64,000 nt of DNA from Amaurobius ferox (lineage: Eukaryota; Arthropoda; Arachnida; Araneae; Amaurobiidae): assembly GCA_951213105.1 (NCBI GenBank), contig OX578136.1:73908730-73972729 (forward strand), written 5' to 3'. The notes beneath the pieces are model-generated. The model had not been told where the DNA came from, ran no database searches, and saw only the letters and a program-made list of their open reading frames with translations. The number at the start of each line of letters is the position of its first letter. The stretch's first letter is position 1. The translations under genes were made by a program, and so were the position numbers. This document shows positions 33,655 through 45,298 of the stretch, piece by piece.

Positions 33655-34125
33655 CATCTGCTTCTCTGTGTAAAATCAATGAATGTTTAAATTCATATCA
33701 GCTATCTTGCAGACTTTAGAGCTAAATAATTTTGCGTTAAAGAAATTCAGCAATTCTTATACAACTCATCTTACAACTTGATGTGTTTACATTTTCTATA
33801 AGTAAAAATTAGGCTTCGTTGTAGAAATAATCAAAGTTTGATGATCACTTAAACTCCAAAATATTGTAATTGCGTTGGCGCAGTATATAGATGCACAGAA
33901 AAAATAATAAATAAAGCGGTTTTAGGACGGATGCAACATTTTATAAATTAAAAATAATTTTAAAAATCACGATTTTGACACAAGAATGGAAGCCATATTT
34001 TATTTTGAAGTGAGTCACGTGATCTCCATATAATATGAGTGCAATTATTATTTTAATTTTTATTTAAAAAACTACCGAACATATTTTGCTGAAATTTTTT
34101 TATATATTTTATAGGATAATTTGAA

Positions 34126-34681
34126 TATTTTCCATATCAAATTGCCCATATCAAAGTTTTCTTATACTTCACTTGATTTAAATCAGTTAAAAATACATTG
34201 CTGATATTGCGTTCAAAAATACGTATTCGTGTACTGATCACGGTAATAGAAAGTTAAAAAAATGTCTTGCTTTTATATGCGGGTAGCATTCAATCTTGGA
34301 TGAATTCAAATTTGGATTGAATTGATTAAGTATTCCTGAAAATATTGAAATCTTTGCAAAAAACAAGCTAATTGCAAAAGTAAATTTCATATTCATATAT
34401 CAACTCACATTTGCACAGAATTTTCCATTCAATCGGTTGAGTAGTTTCGGATATATTTTAATATATTAAAAAAATACGTATGACCTTACTGAGGTAACAC
34501 AGACAAATTGACAAAAATCATGACGCTGCTTTTGCATTTATGTAACAACCTATAAATTCACGACTGACAGACGAACTAGATTCTAAAGGTATTTTTTCGC
34601 AATCAACACTCGTTAAAAGAGATTTTCAATTTGACTGAAAAAGACAGAAAAGCTTTACTCTTTAAAAGCAATATAAATATA
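34126..34681. other. Unassigned AT-rich DNA
   Basis: No gene or bounded repeat is recognised. Confidence 0.4.
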
Positions 34682-34841
34682 CAGTGAAACCTGTCTATAT
34701 CGATATTCCAGGAACCGGGAAAAATATCATTATAGACAAGTTTGATACACATATATACATTGCAGTAGCCGGGACCGCGGAAAATATCGTTATAGACGTA
34801 TTTATCGTTAAAAGCAATATCGTTATAGCCAAATTTCACTG
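34682..34841. mobile_element. 160-bp TA-flanked MITE
   Basis: Flanked by TA on both sides. Terminal inverted repeats start CAGTGAAACCTGTCTATA on the left and CAGTGAAATTTGGCTATA on the right (reverse complement). Further internal segments repeat the ATCGTTATAGAC motif. Size, TA target and termini fit a mariner- or pogo-derived MITE. The minus-strand frame through it is not a gene. Confidence 0.8.
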
Positions 34842-34844
34842 TAT

Positions 34845-35985
34845 TAAGAACCCCTAACCTGCCACTCAAACAGACGTTCAACTACTCAACAGAAAAATGT
34901 TTCAGGCTCTAAAGAGCTTTCATTATTGAAAATTATTTCTACCTTCTTATAGGATTTATATTCAGAAATTCGATCTTTAACTTTCAATTTGATCACAAAC
35001 AATTTGAAGATAATTTGATCAAACTATGCCTCCAAGGCAAAACTGTATTTCGTCTATATGCAAAAGTTTGATAAGCAGTGCTGCTACAGGAAATAGTGAC
35101 AAAAATATTCTGATTCTATCTAAACCTCTTGAAACAGGACGGAACTTTATACTGTTCCAAATAATTACACGGAGTAATCCTGTTGCTTTCTACTTAGTGC
35201 AGATATTGGTATTTCGTTCGAAAATTTTCAATCATACCATTTTTTTTTAATCTTTTTTGCACAATTCTCTTTTCGTAAAGATGTGTCGGTGTTAGTGATC
35301 GTATAATGCCGTGCTATTACCAGAACATACCTCGATTTCTTTCAATATCCGCGGTTATGGCGGCTCTCAAAATTAATTACCAGAAAATCTAAAAATAACA
35401 TCTAGAAAATCAATTATTAACAATTAGTGAAAATTTAGATGCTCATGATTACATTTGTCTCAAATGACATAATAATGGATTAAAGATGAATAAAATTATA
35501 GAAAAAATGATGTCATTTCCCAATCAGAGCGCGAAGTGATAGCAATGGTTCCAACCTAATTATTTACATATGGAATGCTTCTTTTCCTGCCTAAATCGTG
35601 CAATTGAGATAATTTTCCGTGGGTATTCAGGAAACTATTTTTTCTGTATTAACTGAAAGCGAATGATGAATTGAAAGAAGCTAAAAGTTGAAATGTTTTG
35701 CTGAGAAAGGCTGCATAAAAAGTAAGAAATTTTTTTAAATGTTTACTTTTACTCCCATTTATACCCACATTAAAAAAACTTTTACTATAAAATTAACATT
35801 TAAAACTGTATTTCCGAAATAAAATTATTTATTCATACTCACGTGCAAAATCAATTCAAAATAACACATATATTTAATTTATATCAAATAGTAAAATTGA
35901 TGAATTAGTTGTCGTTTAAAAGCAAACCAGTGTCCTTTCTCGCGCATGGAATGTATGTATTTCACCGAAATTATGTTAATGAATT
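34845..35985. other. Unassigned DNA
   Basis: The open frame at 35026-35250 (74 codons) has no recognisable motif. Nothing else is supported. Confidence 0.4.
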
Positions 35986-35989
35986 TCTC

Positions 35990-36525
35990 GCCAAATATTA
36001 CACATGGAAGACCAACTTTTTCGACAATTGCCATTTTTATGACGATACTTATCACGTCTTTAATTGTATTTAACTTTTATTTAAAAAATGTAATAATTTG
36101 AGAATAGCTCTTATCACATTGTAAAACAAGAATCATTAATTTTCTATTAATAAATAATTACGTATAAAATAGTTATTTATTTAACTCGACTAGTTATCTT
36201 GTTTCTCTTACGATTTTTTCGAACAATCATTGGAAGAGGATTCCGTATCTTCGACCGTAATTTTATTTAATAGGTTTACAATATTCACCGATTATAATAA
36301 GACATGCCAAATTACATTTAAAACAATCTATTCGTTTGTAAGGTCGTATCCAGACTAACAGATACATACATACATTACACACAGACACACAGACATCACT
36401 TCATAACATATGATTCGAATTCCCTGATGCTCAAAATATATATATCCGTCGAAATCTCACATTCAAAGTTTTGAACCCCATCACAATAGTTCTCTGTACA
36501 TTATATCATGTATGTATGAAAAGTA
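35990..36525 (+). repeat. (CA)n-bearing repeat family, diverged copy
   Basis: Aligns by eye with the second half of the copy at 28165-29145: a CGTATCCAGACTAACAG-type lead-in, CACACAGACACACAGACATC, then GATTCGAATTCCCTGATGC and CCCCATCACAATAG. The (CA) tract is short and the terminal hairpin is degraded. Confidence 0.55.
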
Positions 36526-36951
36526 ATATTGCGATTATGCCCATTTGAGTATTGGCAATATTTTGTCATTTTTCAATACTTTGCCTCACATCTTCCGATG
36601 AAATCTGCTGTTTCTACTGTAAAATAAAATCATAATTCGCAATTTATAGTTGTATTCATATAAAAAAAGTCATAAGTTGACAATCATGTAAACTTTAACT
36701 GACAAATATTGAAATAAAAATCACTAAAGAAAATAAATATTTTTAAGAATGAAAAATATCTCTAATCAAGAAAGTTCTAAACTGATCATCACTCGTGAAC
36801 CGTGGCTTCGTAGACATTTCTAGACCACTGTGCAGCCAATGAGATGATCAGTGAACACAAAACTTCTTAAAGCAAGTATTTTAAAATGTTTCTAGTATAC
36901 GTTTTGTTACTACGAATACACAAATGGTTGAGAACGTTTATAGTCCACCGT

Positions 36952-36989
36952 CGTGGTCATTGCCGTGCTGACCTTTGGCAATGACCACG
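36952..36989. repeat. 13-bp perfect hairpin
   Basis: Arms CGTGGTCATTGCC (36952-36964) and GGCAATGACCACG (36977-36989) around a 12-nt loop. It lies about 50 bp upstream of a TATA-like promoter. Confidence 0.8.
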
Positions 36990-37040
36990 AAACCGTAGTC
37001 CACATGATAGTGATGGATGATCAGTTGAGCAGTTTCTCAC

Positions 37041-37112
37041 TTATATAAAACGCCTTGCTATAAGGCATAAGTCACTTCACTGTGTTCTTGCGCTCTTAAT
37101 AAATTTTATTAG
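37041..37112 (+). promoter_or_regulatory. TATA box, initiator-like and AATAAA signals (possible solo-LTR core)
   Basis: TTATATAAAACG at 37041 is followed about 30 bp later by TCACTTCACTG (initiator-like) and, soon after, AATAAA near 37099. This compact TATA-initiator-polyadenylation order is typical of an LTR U3-R junction. I could not fix TG...CA ends or a target duplication, so a solo LTR is only a possibility. Confidence 0.3.
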
Positions 37113-37250
37113 CGGTGATCGGGGCTGAACTGAACTGGATTTGAAGTTGCAATACTTCCACCCAAAAAATTATAAACTCCTTACCTTAAGGAGTTAAGTG
37201 CTCGCTAAACATTTCATCACCTGCACCATGCTAACAAATGGCAATGACTG

Positions 37251-37306
37251 TTGTTGTTGTTGAGATCCAGACCGCCCGACCTACCAGAATGGTGCAAGGT
37301 AACTGC
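37251..37306 (-). mobile_element. 5'-truncated SINE tail with 12-bp target duplication
   Basis: A 56-bp fragment of the common SINE 3' end (minus strand: CAGTTACCTTGCACC, CTGGTAGGTCGG, tail of CAACAA). It is flanked by direct repeats TGGCAATGACTG at 37239-37250 and 37307-37318. Severe 5' truncation with a clean duplication shows LINE-type retroposition. Confidence 0.85.
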
Positions 37307-37434
37307 TGGCAATGACTGTGGGTCACGGGTGGTAAATGATTACTTCAGCACTTGATCACTTGAGCTCATGATTTTGAGCAATTTTCTGCTTATACGCAAG
37401 TACCCGTTATAAGACAGAACTCGTTCCACTGTAC

Positions 37435-37551
37435 AAAAATACAGCAATTTTTTTTGGCATACAACTGTCAAGGAATTCATATTTGCCTCAAAAATACAGC
37501 AATTTTTTTTGGCATACAACTGTCAAGGAATTCATATTTGCCTCAAAAATA
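37435..37551. repeat. 55-bp direct tandem duplication
   Basis: Two almost identical consecutive 55-bp units containing ACAGCAATTTTTTTTGGCAT and GTCAAGGAATTC. The open frame at 37454-37810 begins inside it and shows the duplication; no function is recognised for that frame. Confidence 0.9.
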
Positions 37552-38197
37552 CATTCTCATTCATTTCTTCTCTAAGATTTTGGCTAAATTTAATCCCTCT
37601 ATTCATCTATTATGTTTTGACTTCACTCAATTTTGCATTGTTCTAAAAAAAATGCAAAAAGAACCCTCCCAATTTGTCTTTCAAAGATTTCAATGGACAG
37701 TAGAATTAGAGAACGCGTGTTTAACAGTTGGATACAAAGCTATTCTGCATGTAAGTCTCGGTCACTGCCATCTCTCGTCTGCAAAACCAGAAATGATTTC
37801 TTTTATTTGAAGGGAACTGAAGTGGAACTTAGAAGATGAACAATGAGCAGCATGGTGTCTTCAACGTTGGATATTGCTATTTAAGAACTTTTTTTACAAG
37901 TCTTAATCCGGTTATTAATTATCGGATTATTTATGGGTATCAATTGTGTTATGGAAAGATTATCCGTTTGAAATGGGATGTCTTTGACAATAGAAAGGGT
38001 TTTGTTTGAACGAAACTGTAAAGTAGCTCAAATATAAAGATAAAACAAAATGAATTTGTTTAAAGAGGAAACAAAATGGCTTTATTTGATTAAATGAGAC
38101 GCACGGATTCATAAAAGAATAAATATTGTAGAGTCATAATCCAATTGCAGTGATTCTGGTCACTTCACTGGAAGTGCGATTTCAATTTTTAGGAACA
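37552..38197. other. Unassigned DNA
   Basis: An open frame to 37810 has no recognisable domain. Nothing else is supported. Confidence 0.35.
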
Positions 38198-38430
38198 TCT
38201 CCTATCAATAGGTTCTGTTATTCATTTTTGTCTCTATCAATGAGTTCTGTGATTCATTTTTGTCTCTATCAATGAGTTCTGTGATTCATTTTTGTCTCTA
38301 TCAATGGGTTCTGTTATTCATTTTTGTCTCTACCAATAGGTTCTGTTATTCATTTTTGTTTCTATCAATGGGCTCTGTGATTCATTTTTGTCTCTACCAA
38401 TAGGTTCTGTGATTCATTTTTGTCTCTACT
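38198..38430. repeat. 32-bp minisatellite, about seven units
   Basis: Seven units of the type GTTCTGTGATTCATTTTTGT followed by CTCTATCAATGA, with few substitutions (TTAT/TGAT, TATC/TACC). Confidence 0.92.
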
Positions 38431-39990
38431 AGTGCACTAGCCCTCATTCTTTATGTCAGCTTTAATACTACGGAAGAGTGGTAACCTGAGTGACCATGCC
38501 ATGTTTCGAATTTTTTGTATATTTCCGAATTTTTTGTATATTTCCTTGCTTGGATTAAAACTGCAATCGACCATTTCAGCCGGATCTAGGAATCTTGATG
38601 AGCTCTCTTGTGCATCGATGTATAACGCGCAAAAACTACTTATTGCACTTTAAGGAAATGTGGCGGATTAAGATTTTTCTATTCTAGTGTGAAAAAATTG
38701 GCAGTGGCTCCAGTCCGATGGAGCCGAAATGGTTTTTCGAGAATAACAGTATGTAAAATAAAACCCAACTTTTGTAATTTCGAAAAAAAAAACACAGGAT
38801 CCAAAATCTGATTATATACATTTATAAGACTTTCAAAGAGCTACAAATATTTGCTTATTATTTATAGCTATCACACTTAGTTTTTAAGATAAACTTGAAA
38901 AATATAAAATTGTCATACTTCTTTAACTTTACAAGACGATTACTCGAAAACTATAAGAACTTTTTTTAAAAAAAAATAAATATAGATTTTGAAACTAAAT
39001 TTCCTCACACATAGTTTTGTCGTTTACTACTTTCTATATTTTTGTCGTTTACTATATATTTCAAGTGAAAGGTAGAAAAAGGAAAAAAATACTCGCTCGA
39101 AGAAGTACTTTTTTAAGTTTTTTCGAAAAAAAATGTTCAAAATATTAAAATATTGAAATTATTTTTATATATTCATAACCTGAACCATATTTGGGAGTAT
39201 TAGCGTCCAAAGTGTTTGCATTTTTCGTACCGCTCCTTTTGTCTTGCAGGAAACCCCAATCATATAAATGTTATTTACATCAAAATAATGATTGAAGTGG
39301 TTCATTGAAAAAAGGGCCTAAAAATTCCTAAATTATGAATAAAATATAATAAATTTAATATTTCAATTATATAATACGATCTAAATCATTATTTATATTT
39401 AAATTTCCTTTCCTAACCTTATTTACAAGTATATTTTCTAAGACATGTATGACAAAATCCGTTCATATATATGTAAAAGCTGATGAACTATAGAAAAATT
39501 TATAAAACCACTAAAACGAATACCAAGCATCACACAGGATTTGAAATCACAGCGTAAGCTCGCAATCCGGGTATGTAATACCCTGCGCCCCATGCCGATC
39601 CCCTGCATTTTCCAACAGAATACATAACATTTTCATTTGTAATTAATAAATTTCAACGATTTTTTTAGTGTACGGTTTATTAGCCTTTGAACAGTCTCAT
39701 GTTTTTTTCACATAGCTTTGTTTTGCCTTTTAAATAGAGAAATTCTGGAGAAAGAAATTCTGCAGATAGCTGGAAAAGTGAGAATATAAAAAGAAAAGTT
39801 AAATGCGATATATTTAACATGCTAAATATATTCTCCCAATTTGACCATAAGATAATTATATTCTCCCTATTTGACGATAAGTCCACTTTGACGATAAGAT
39901 CTTGTAATTTCATCGCAATTACTCAATTAGGAGAGCATTGGGTGGTAAGATCTGCGCTTCGAGCCCTGGATGGGACAGCAAGGTTCTTTG
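38431..39990. other. Unassigned AT-rich DNA
   Basis: No supported gene. A short direct repeat (GAATTTTTTGTATATTTCC, twice at about 38508-38545) is the only local structure noticed. Confidence 0.4.
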
Positions 39991-39993
39991 CAA

Positions 39994-40006
39994 TGGCGCC
40001 CGAACA
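39994..40006 (+). other. Possible retroelement primer-binding-like site
   Basis: TGGCGCCCGAACA is what a primer-binding site complementary to the 3' end of a tRNA-Lys looks like, and it is preceded two bases earlier by CA. No paired LTR or gag/pol coding was found nearby, so it could be the edge of an eroded LTR element or chance. Confidence 0.25.
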
Positions 40007-40009
40007 AAT

Positions 40010-40553
40010 TGGCCCTGCAATTAGCGAAATGCAGAGATGTAAAAGATAAAATATGTGTGCCTATAGTGCAGTGATGTTAGGTATCTGAAAGTGATTCTAG
40101 TACTATTAGTACGGATTCAGTGGACTGTAGTATATTAAGCGCCGACTTCAATTCGGACGGCAAGCAGGAAATTTTATATAACGACTAATCGATGTGTGCT
40201 CTACTATTTGGATAAAAATAGTATCAGGAGACTAACTATAAACCTTTGTTATTATTTTGTTCGGTTACGTTATATTTTGTGCTTGACTTTATATTAATAA
40301 CTTCTGACTAGTTCGGTTATGTAGACCAATCGAGGAGCCAAGTAACATTCTGCGGTCCTGCACAGCGACAGGATAATTTACTGATCGTGGGTTAGAAAAT
40401 TCATCTGGAAAAAGCGTCTAACTGAAGTCTGGGGAAAGATGCTGGTTGAAAGTCGAGCTGAAGGTCAGTCTGAGTAGAGTTCTGGTGAAAAGCTCGTGGA
40501 AGTCAGTTGGGAGTTCTGTTGAAAGATTTGTTTCTATTAAGAAAATCTCATTA
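40010..40553. other. Unassigned DNA (possible remnant after the primer-binding-like site)
   Basis: Slightly higher GC than its surroundings, with internal echoes of GAAAGTCGAGCTGAAGGTC-type sequence near 40446-40520. No protein domain is recognised. A complete Helitron is inserted at its right end. Confidence 0.3.
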
Positions 40554-42010
40554 TCTATATATACTAATTGCCAAGTGTCCATCTGTCTGTCACGCTTTTT
40601 AGGCACTTCCCGAATAGATAGAGACTTTCAATTTGGTACACGGCTCGCTCGCTCGATAAAAAAAGCCTGGAAAAATCGAATTTTTTTAAACCCGTCTCTA
40701 GAAGGGGTGCTCCACACCAAAATGTACGAAAAGTGAAATGATAGGAAATCATACTTTGTGATGAGATAGAGACTTCAAATTTAGTGTATGGGTAAACCGT
40801 TCGAAGGGAAGAAAGTGTGCAATTTCAGATTTTCAATATTTACTACTCTGGGAGGTGCCGCCAACTGAAATATTCGATTTGCCGAACAAATGAGAAACGC
40901 CTGCTTTCAAATTTGATAGAAGCTTAAAATTTGATATATGGGCTAATCATTTAATGAAAATACCCAAGACAAAAGTGTTTATAAAAGTTGTTATCTTAAG
41001 GGGGTGCTCCAGAGAAAAGCGTTCGAAAAGTGAAATGACGAGAAACCATGCATCGAGATGCGATAGAGACTACCAATTTGGTGTACTGGTAGATAGTTCG
41101 AAAGGAAGAGCATGTGCAATTTCAGTTTTCCGATATTTTTTACTTTAGGGGGGGTAAACCCAAATGTTCGATTTTCCGAATAAATGAGAAACGCCTCCTT
41201 TAAAATTGTAATAGAGACTTGATATTTGGTATATGGGGAAATCATTTAATAAAAAATAAAAGAATAGTTTTTCAAAATTGTTCATTTTAGGGGGTGACTA
41301 CTCCACACAAAAACATTCGAAAAGTAAAATGATAGTAAAAATATGCTTCGCAATGGAATAGAAACTTCAAATTTGGTATATAGGTAGATAGTTCGGAGGA
41401 AAGAAATTGTGCAATAGAAAATTTCCGATATTTGTATTTTTGAGGGGTTTCGCACACCAAAACGTTCGAAAAGTGAAATGATAAAAAAAATGCCTTGCGA
41501 TGAGATAGAGACTTCCAATTTAATGTATGGCGATATCGCTCGAAAGTAAGACAGTGTGCAATTTCAGATATCCAATATTTGCTACTTAAGGGATGTCACG
41601 CACCAAAATGTTCGATTTGCTTAATAAATGAGAAACTCCTAATTTAAAATTTGTTGGAGGCTTTAAATTTGGTATATAGGCTAATCATTGGATAAAAAAC
41701 CCAAGACGAATAGAGTTGTTCCTAAATGTTCATTTAAGAGGGTGCTCCACATGAAAACGTTCGAAAGATGAAATGATAAAATTGCATGCTTCAGTATGAG
41801 ATAGAGACTTCTTATTTGGTGTGCGGGTAGATAGTTCAAAATGAAGAAAATCGGCAATTTCAGTTTTCTAATATTTTCTTCTTTAAGGGGTTCAGCACAC
41901 CAAAATTTTCGATTTTAGGAAAAAATGGGTAACGTGAATTGTTCAAAAATGTATGCTATTCAGGAGTTGCTTATTGTGAGACCGTTGATTTTCAACGGGT
42001 ATTCGGCTAG
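40554..42010 (+). mobile_element. Solitary complete Helitron (1.46 kb)
   Basis: A single, non-arrayed member of the family forming the big array. Left boundary A|TCTATATATACTAATTG (40553/40554); right boundary hairpin CCGTTGATTTTCAACGG then CTAG|T (42010/42011). The (GTCT)n tract is short and the internal A/B blocks are more diverged than in the array. It shows that the unit defined from the array really is the transposing entity and that single insertions occur at A|T. Confidence 0.88.
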
Positions 42011-42912
42011 TGTAAATACTATTTTTTGAGTGTAACAAACTCAAACTAGCTTATATTTTACACGTTTCTACTACGTATTTATTATTTTAAATGCAAAATA
42101 ATTCAATATTTCTGTTCATAATCATATACAATTCTAAAATCAACAGATTTGTCGATAACTATGCTCAAAATTCTCCACTTTTGAAAAACTTCCAAATCAA
42201 ATTTCCAAATCAAAATGAAAAAATAAAACCCGAATTATTCCTGGGAATAAATAGACAGAGAGTTTGCATACCTTTGTAACTCCACTTGCATACACAAAAA
42301 CTAATTTGCAAATCGGGTAAGCAAATATAGATAAACCTTATATTTATGAAAACTGTTCATCATTACGTGGCAATTTAATGTACATTTAATTTGCAACAAT
42401 ATGCATAACATGATTAATTGAGGAAGGAGAATCTGCAAATCTTCGAATGTATCTTCCTTCAGGAAAAACTTTGCCTTCCTCAAGAAATAAACTGCAACTT
42501 TATTAATAGACTTCGTGGGTGCTACTGGTTAGCCATTATTTGATGCTTCTCTCTAAATTGGAGAGAAACATCATCGGGTTCTTAATGACGTTGCCAAACT
42601 CTATCAGAAGGGGTTTCTATTTTTACTATTTACTTTCTGCTCAAACGACAGGAGCCAATTGAGGAAATAAGGACATGCATTTTCATGCGAACTGAAATTT
42701 TAGCAACAGTCATTTCACATTAATTCTTTTGATAATATGTGTGTATATGGTGTTTTTAAATATAGAAAATTTGCAATGTTTTTGTAATTATATTTCTATG
42801 TCCAGGAGGAAAATATTTCTAGACAAATGTGAATGATAACCATGTTTCTAAAAGAGGAATGCCTTTTGTGTAGAACTTTCTAAAGGAAACTGTGACTTAT
42901 TTGAGTTAAGTA
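42011..42912. other. Unassigned AT-rich DNA
   Basis: A small hairpin (TTTGAGT...ACTCAAA) follows the Helitron, and another with TTCTCTC/GAGAGAA arms lies at about 42540-42572. No gene recognised. Confidence 0.4.
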
Positions 42913-43360
42913 CTGTTGACCCCGCTTAATTGCATACACTTGGTTCACTCTATTGTATGCGATTAAGCAAGTACATAGATTGATATTATTAATAGCTCTC
43001 TTGATTATATGCAATAAAGATAATGAATATAAACTAATTATAACAATTTACATAATAAATATTAGTAATTTATTACTATATACATAATGCATTACCACTG
43101 CTTACTATGTCTATACCTGTTGAACTACATGGGAAAAAACCGGAAGTTGCTAAGTTTGGCGATTTATCACTTCTCCCATGTCTTGCAACACTGAAACTGA
43201 CATTCACGAAATTGATAGCTCAGCTTTTATGCAATTAACCGGGGATTACAATATGATAAAACGAACATTTATTCTATGGGATTTGTATTTTACCCACAAT
43301 ATTCTATGCATATAAGCGGGATATGAAAATATTGTTTACCCAATTAAGTGGGACCGACTG
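42913..43360. mobile_element. 448-bp TA-flanked MITE (pogo/Tigger-like ends)
   Basis: Flanked by TA. Left end CTGTTGACCCCGCTTAATTG; right end reversed CAGTCGGTCCCACTTAATTG, with matching internal segments such as TTAAGCAAG/CTTAATTG and GCATATAAGCGGG. Ends of the CAGTCG-CCCCGCTTAA type are seen in Tigger elements. No coding remains. Confidence 0.7.
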
Positions 43361-43362
43361 TA

Positions 43363-44094
43363 CTAAAAAAACTATAAAAAGCTAACAATCTCAGCCATTC
43401 ATTTTAAGACATCACAGTGGACGATTAAACCCATGTCTAGTGGCTTGACTTCCATGTACCACTGGTAAACGTCGTAGTCATTGCGTCATAAGTTGGCTTG
43501 TGTTCAAAGTAATCGATTTAACGAGGATCACAAATACAGGATTCAACGATCAAAAGTGGAGCCAATATAATTACTTGTTCAATTATTGAACCAATCCCAT
43601 CTCCTCCAAATACGCTACTCTTAAAGTTTTCTATATGAAATAAAAGGAAAAAAATTAAATTGCGATTCCTGCTTCCTTTTCTTAAGATAACCTAATAGCA
43701 TAAATAATGTTTTCGTTGTTTCGGAGATTGGAAGGTGAATCATAACTAAAACGATTTGAGCGAGACATTTTAAGGAGATGAACTATCAAAAATAAAGTTT
43801 GTCTAATTTCCAATTTACCCATATATCTGATATTCGATAAACAGCACTAAACATGAAAATAATAAAATAAGATTCTAATCCCTCTGTTGAAGATATCATA
43901 TGAGAATTCATTTCTGAAAAATTAAAATTTTCATCTAATTAAAAAAACAAAGAATTTAATGCATTAAAGAAATTGTTACTCCTTAGTATAAAAAAAAGCT
44001 TTGATTCGTTGCAGATTGTGCCTACTCAACTGTGAATTCCGAAGTAAGATTGAATAAGGCAATCTCCGTCAATTTAATATAGCTCTACAATATA
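43363..44094. other. Unassigned AT-rich DNA
   Basis: No gene or bounded repeat recognised. Confidence 0.4.
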
Positions 44095-44869
44095 TACTCT
44101 ATAACAAAAAAATCGACGCACCAAGAAGGAGTTGTCCAATTGTAATGAAATTTGTACGCAAAGACATTTTGAGCGCACATGCGAATGAATAAAGATTGGT
44201 GTCCAATGAATAAATAGTGGGAATTCCAGTGCATCGGAACTGCGCATTCAGCAGGTGTATATAAGGAGTGATTCTGAATCTGTGGTCAAAATTTCTGTTG
44301 TATTTCGAGTGCGGATATCTTACGTCTTTGGTAGTCATTTCTGGCACACTGACAGTATAGCGGTACGTAGACAACATTCTACGACCGGTTGTGTTACCGT
44401 TCCTTTTGCGACACCACGGACTTACTTTTCAACAAGATGATGCCAGGCCGCACACGGCACGTGTTGCTATGAATTGTCTTCGAACTTGCCCAACACTTCC
44501 TTGGCCAGCTAGGTCTCCTGATCTCTCTCCCATAGAGCAAAATTGGGATGTTATGGGAAGGCGATTGCAACCATCACGGAATGTTGACGATTTAGCCCGA
44601 CAGTTGGAGACAATTTGGCAAGACATTCCGCAGGACACCATCCGTGAACTTTATCAGTCTATGCCACGGCGGGTGACATCTTGCATCCAGGCCAGAGGTG
44701 GACCAACACCTTATTGACTTCCCCCTTTGTATACGATCAAACTCTAAATCATTAAATTGTTCTGAAATTTTAATCGTTTCTGTTTTTATGTATGTTCTTC
44801 ACATTCACCAATTTTATCACAATCGGACAACTCCTTCTTGGTGCGTCGATTTTTTTTGTTATAGAGTGT
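44095..44869 (+). mobile_element. Internally deleted Tc1-like transposon
   Basis: About 775 bp between TA dinucleotides with near-perfect terminal inverted repeats of about 50 bp (CTCTATAACAAAAAAATCG, then GCACCAAGAAGGAGTTGTCC). Full-length Tc1 elements are about twice this size. The deletion removes the N-terminal DNA-binding half of the transposase. Confidence 0.88.
44364..44717 (+). pseudogene. Tc1-family transposase, C-terminal fragment
   Basis: A ~117-residue uninterrupted frame encoding the second half of a Tc1/mariner DDE transposase. LRHHGLTFQQDDARPHTA carries the second catalytic aspartate, and ARSPDLSPIEQNWDVMGRR carries the third acidic residue (E of PIE) about 34 residues later, the DD34E spacing of Tc1. 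A typical C-terminal tail (SMPRRVTSCIQARGG) ends in a stop at 44717. The paired helix-turn-helix domains, nuclear-localisation region and first aspartate are missing, so it cannot be active. Frame integrity suggests the deletion is fairly recent. Confidence 0.9.
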
Positions 44870-44871
44870 AT

Positions 44872-45296
44872 ATGTGCATTTCTGAAATGCGTAATTTTAT
44901 AAATTCAATGGGCTATAAGTTTCTTATATAGAAAATAATTTTTACTCTGTAAGAAAATAGTGACATTTTGACTTGAGGTGCTGCACCATACCAAAATATT
45001 TCATACTTTTCATAATATTTCAATTGGAATCCGTGCTAATGTTCTATCGCCCATTTCACTTCAACTATTGAAGAGCTGTGGACCAGTAGGCGCCAATGGA
45101 CTGGCCAGGCAGCAATCTGTGTCTTGAATCCCTCGGCTAGAATATGGATTATTGACAGTCTCGAGTATAGAAAATATTGTTTTACATTTTAAAGTATCCT
45201 TCTTCGATGAGAAGAACTTGGAACCTTAGTAGAGAAGTAATAATAAAACTAGATCATCGGGTGCTATACGATAACATGGAGGAAATTGGAGTGCTA
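44872..45296. other. Unassigned DNA
   Basis: No gene or bounded repeat recognised. Confidence 0.4.
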
Positions 45297-45298
45297 TA

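Larger units (their letters stand above)
32862..34125 (+). mobile_element. Hairpin-ended repeat family, copy 4 (3'-truncated, carries a SINE)
   Basis: Starts ACAAGAAAGATCAATCATGC like copies 1 and 2 and follows them to about 34125. The last ~150 bp, including the microsatellite and 3' hairpin, are missing. It is interrupted at 33276-33654 by a 5S-headed SINE. Confidence 0.7.
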
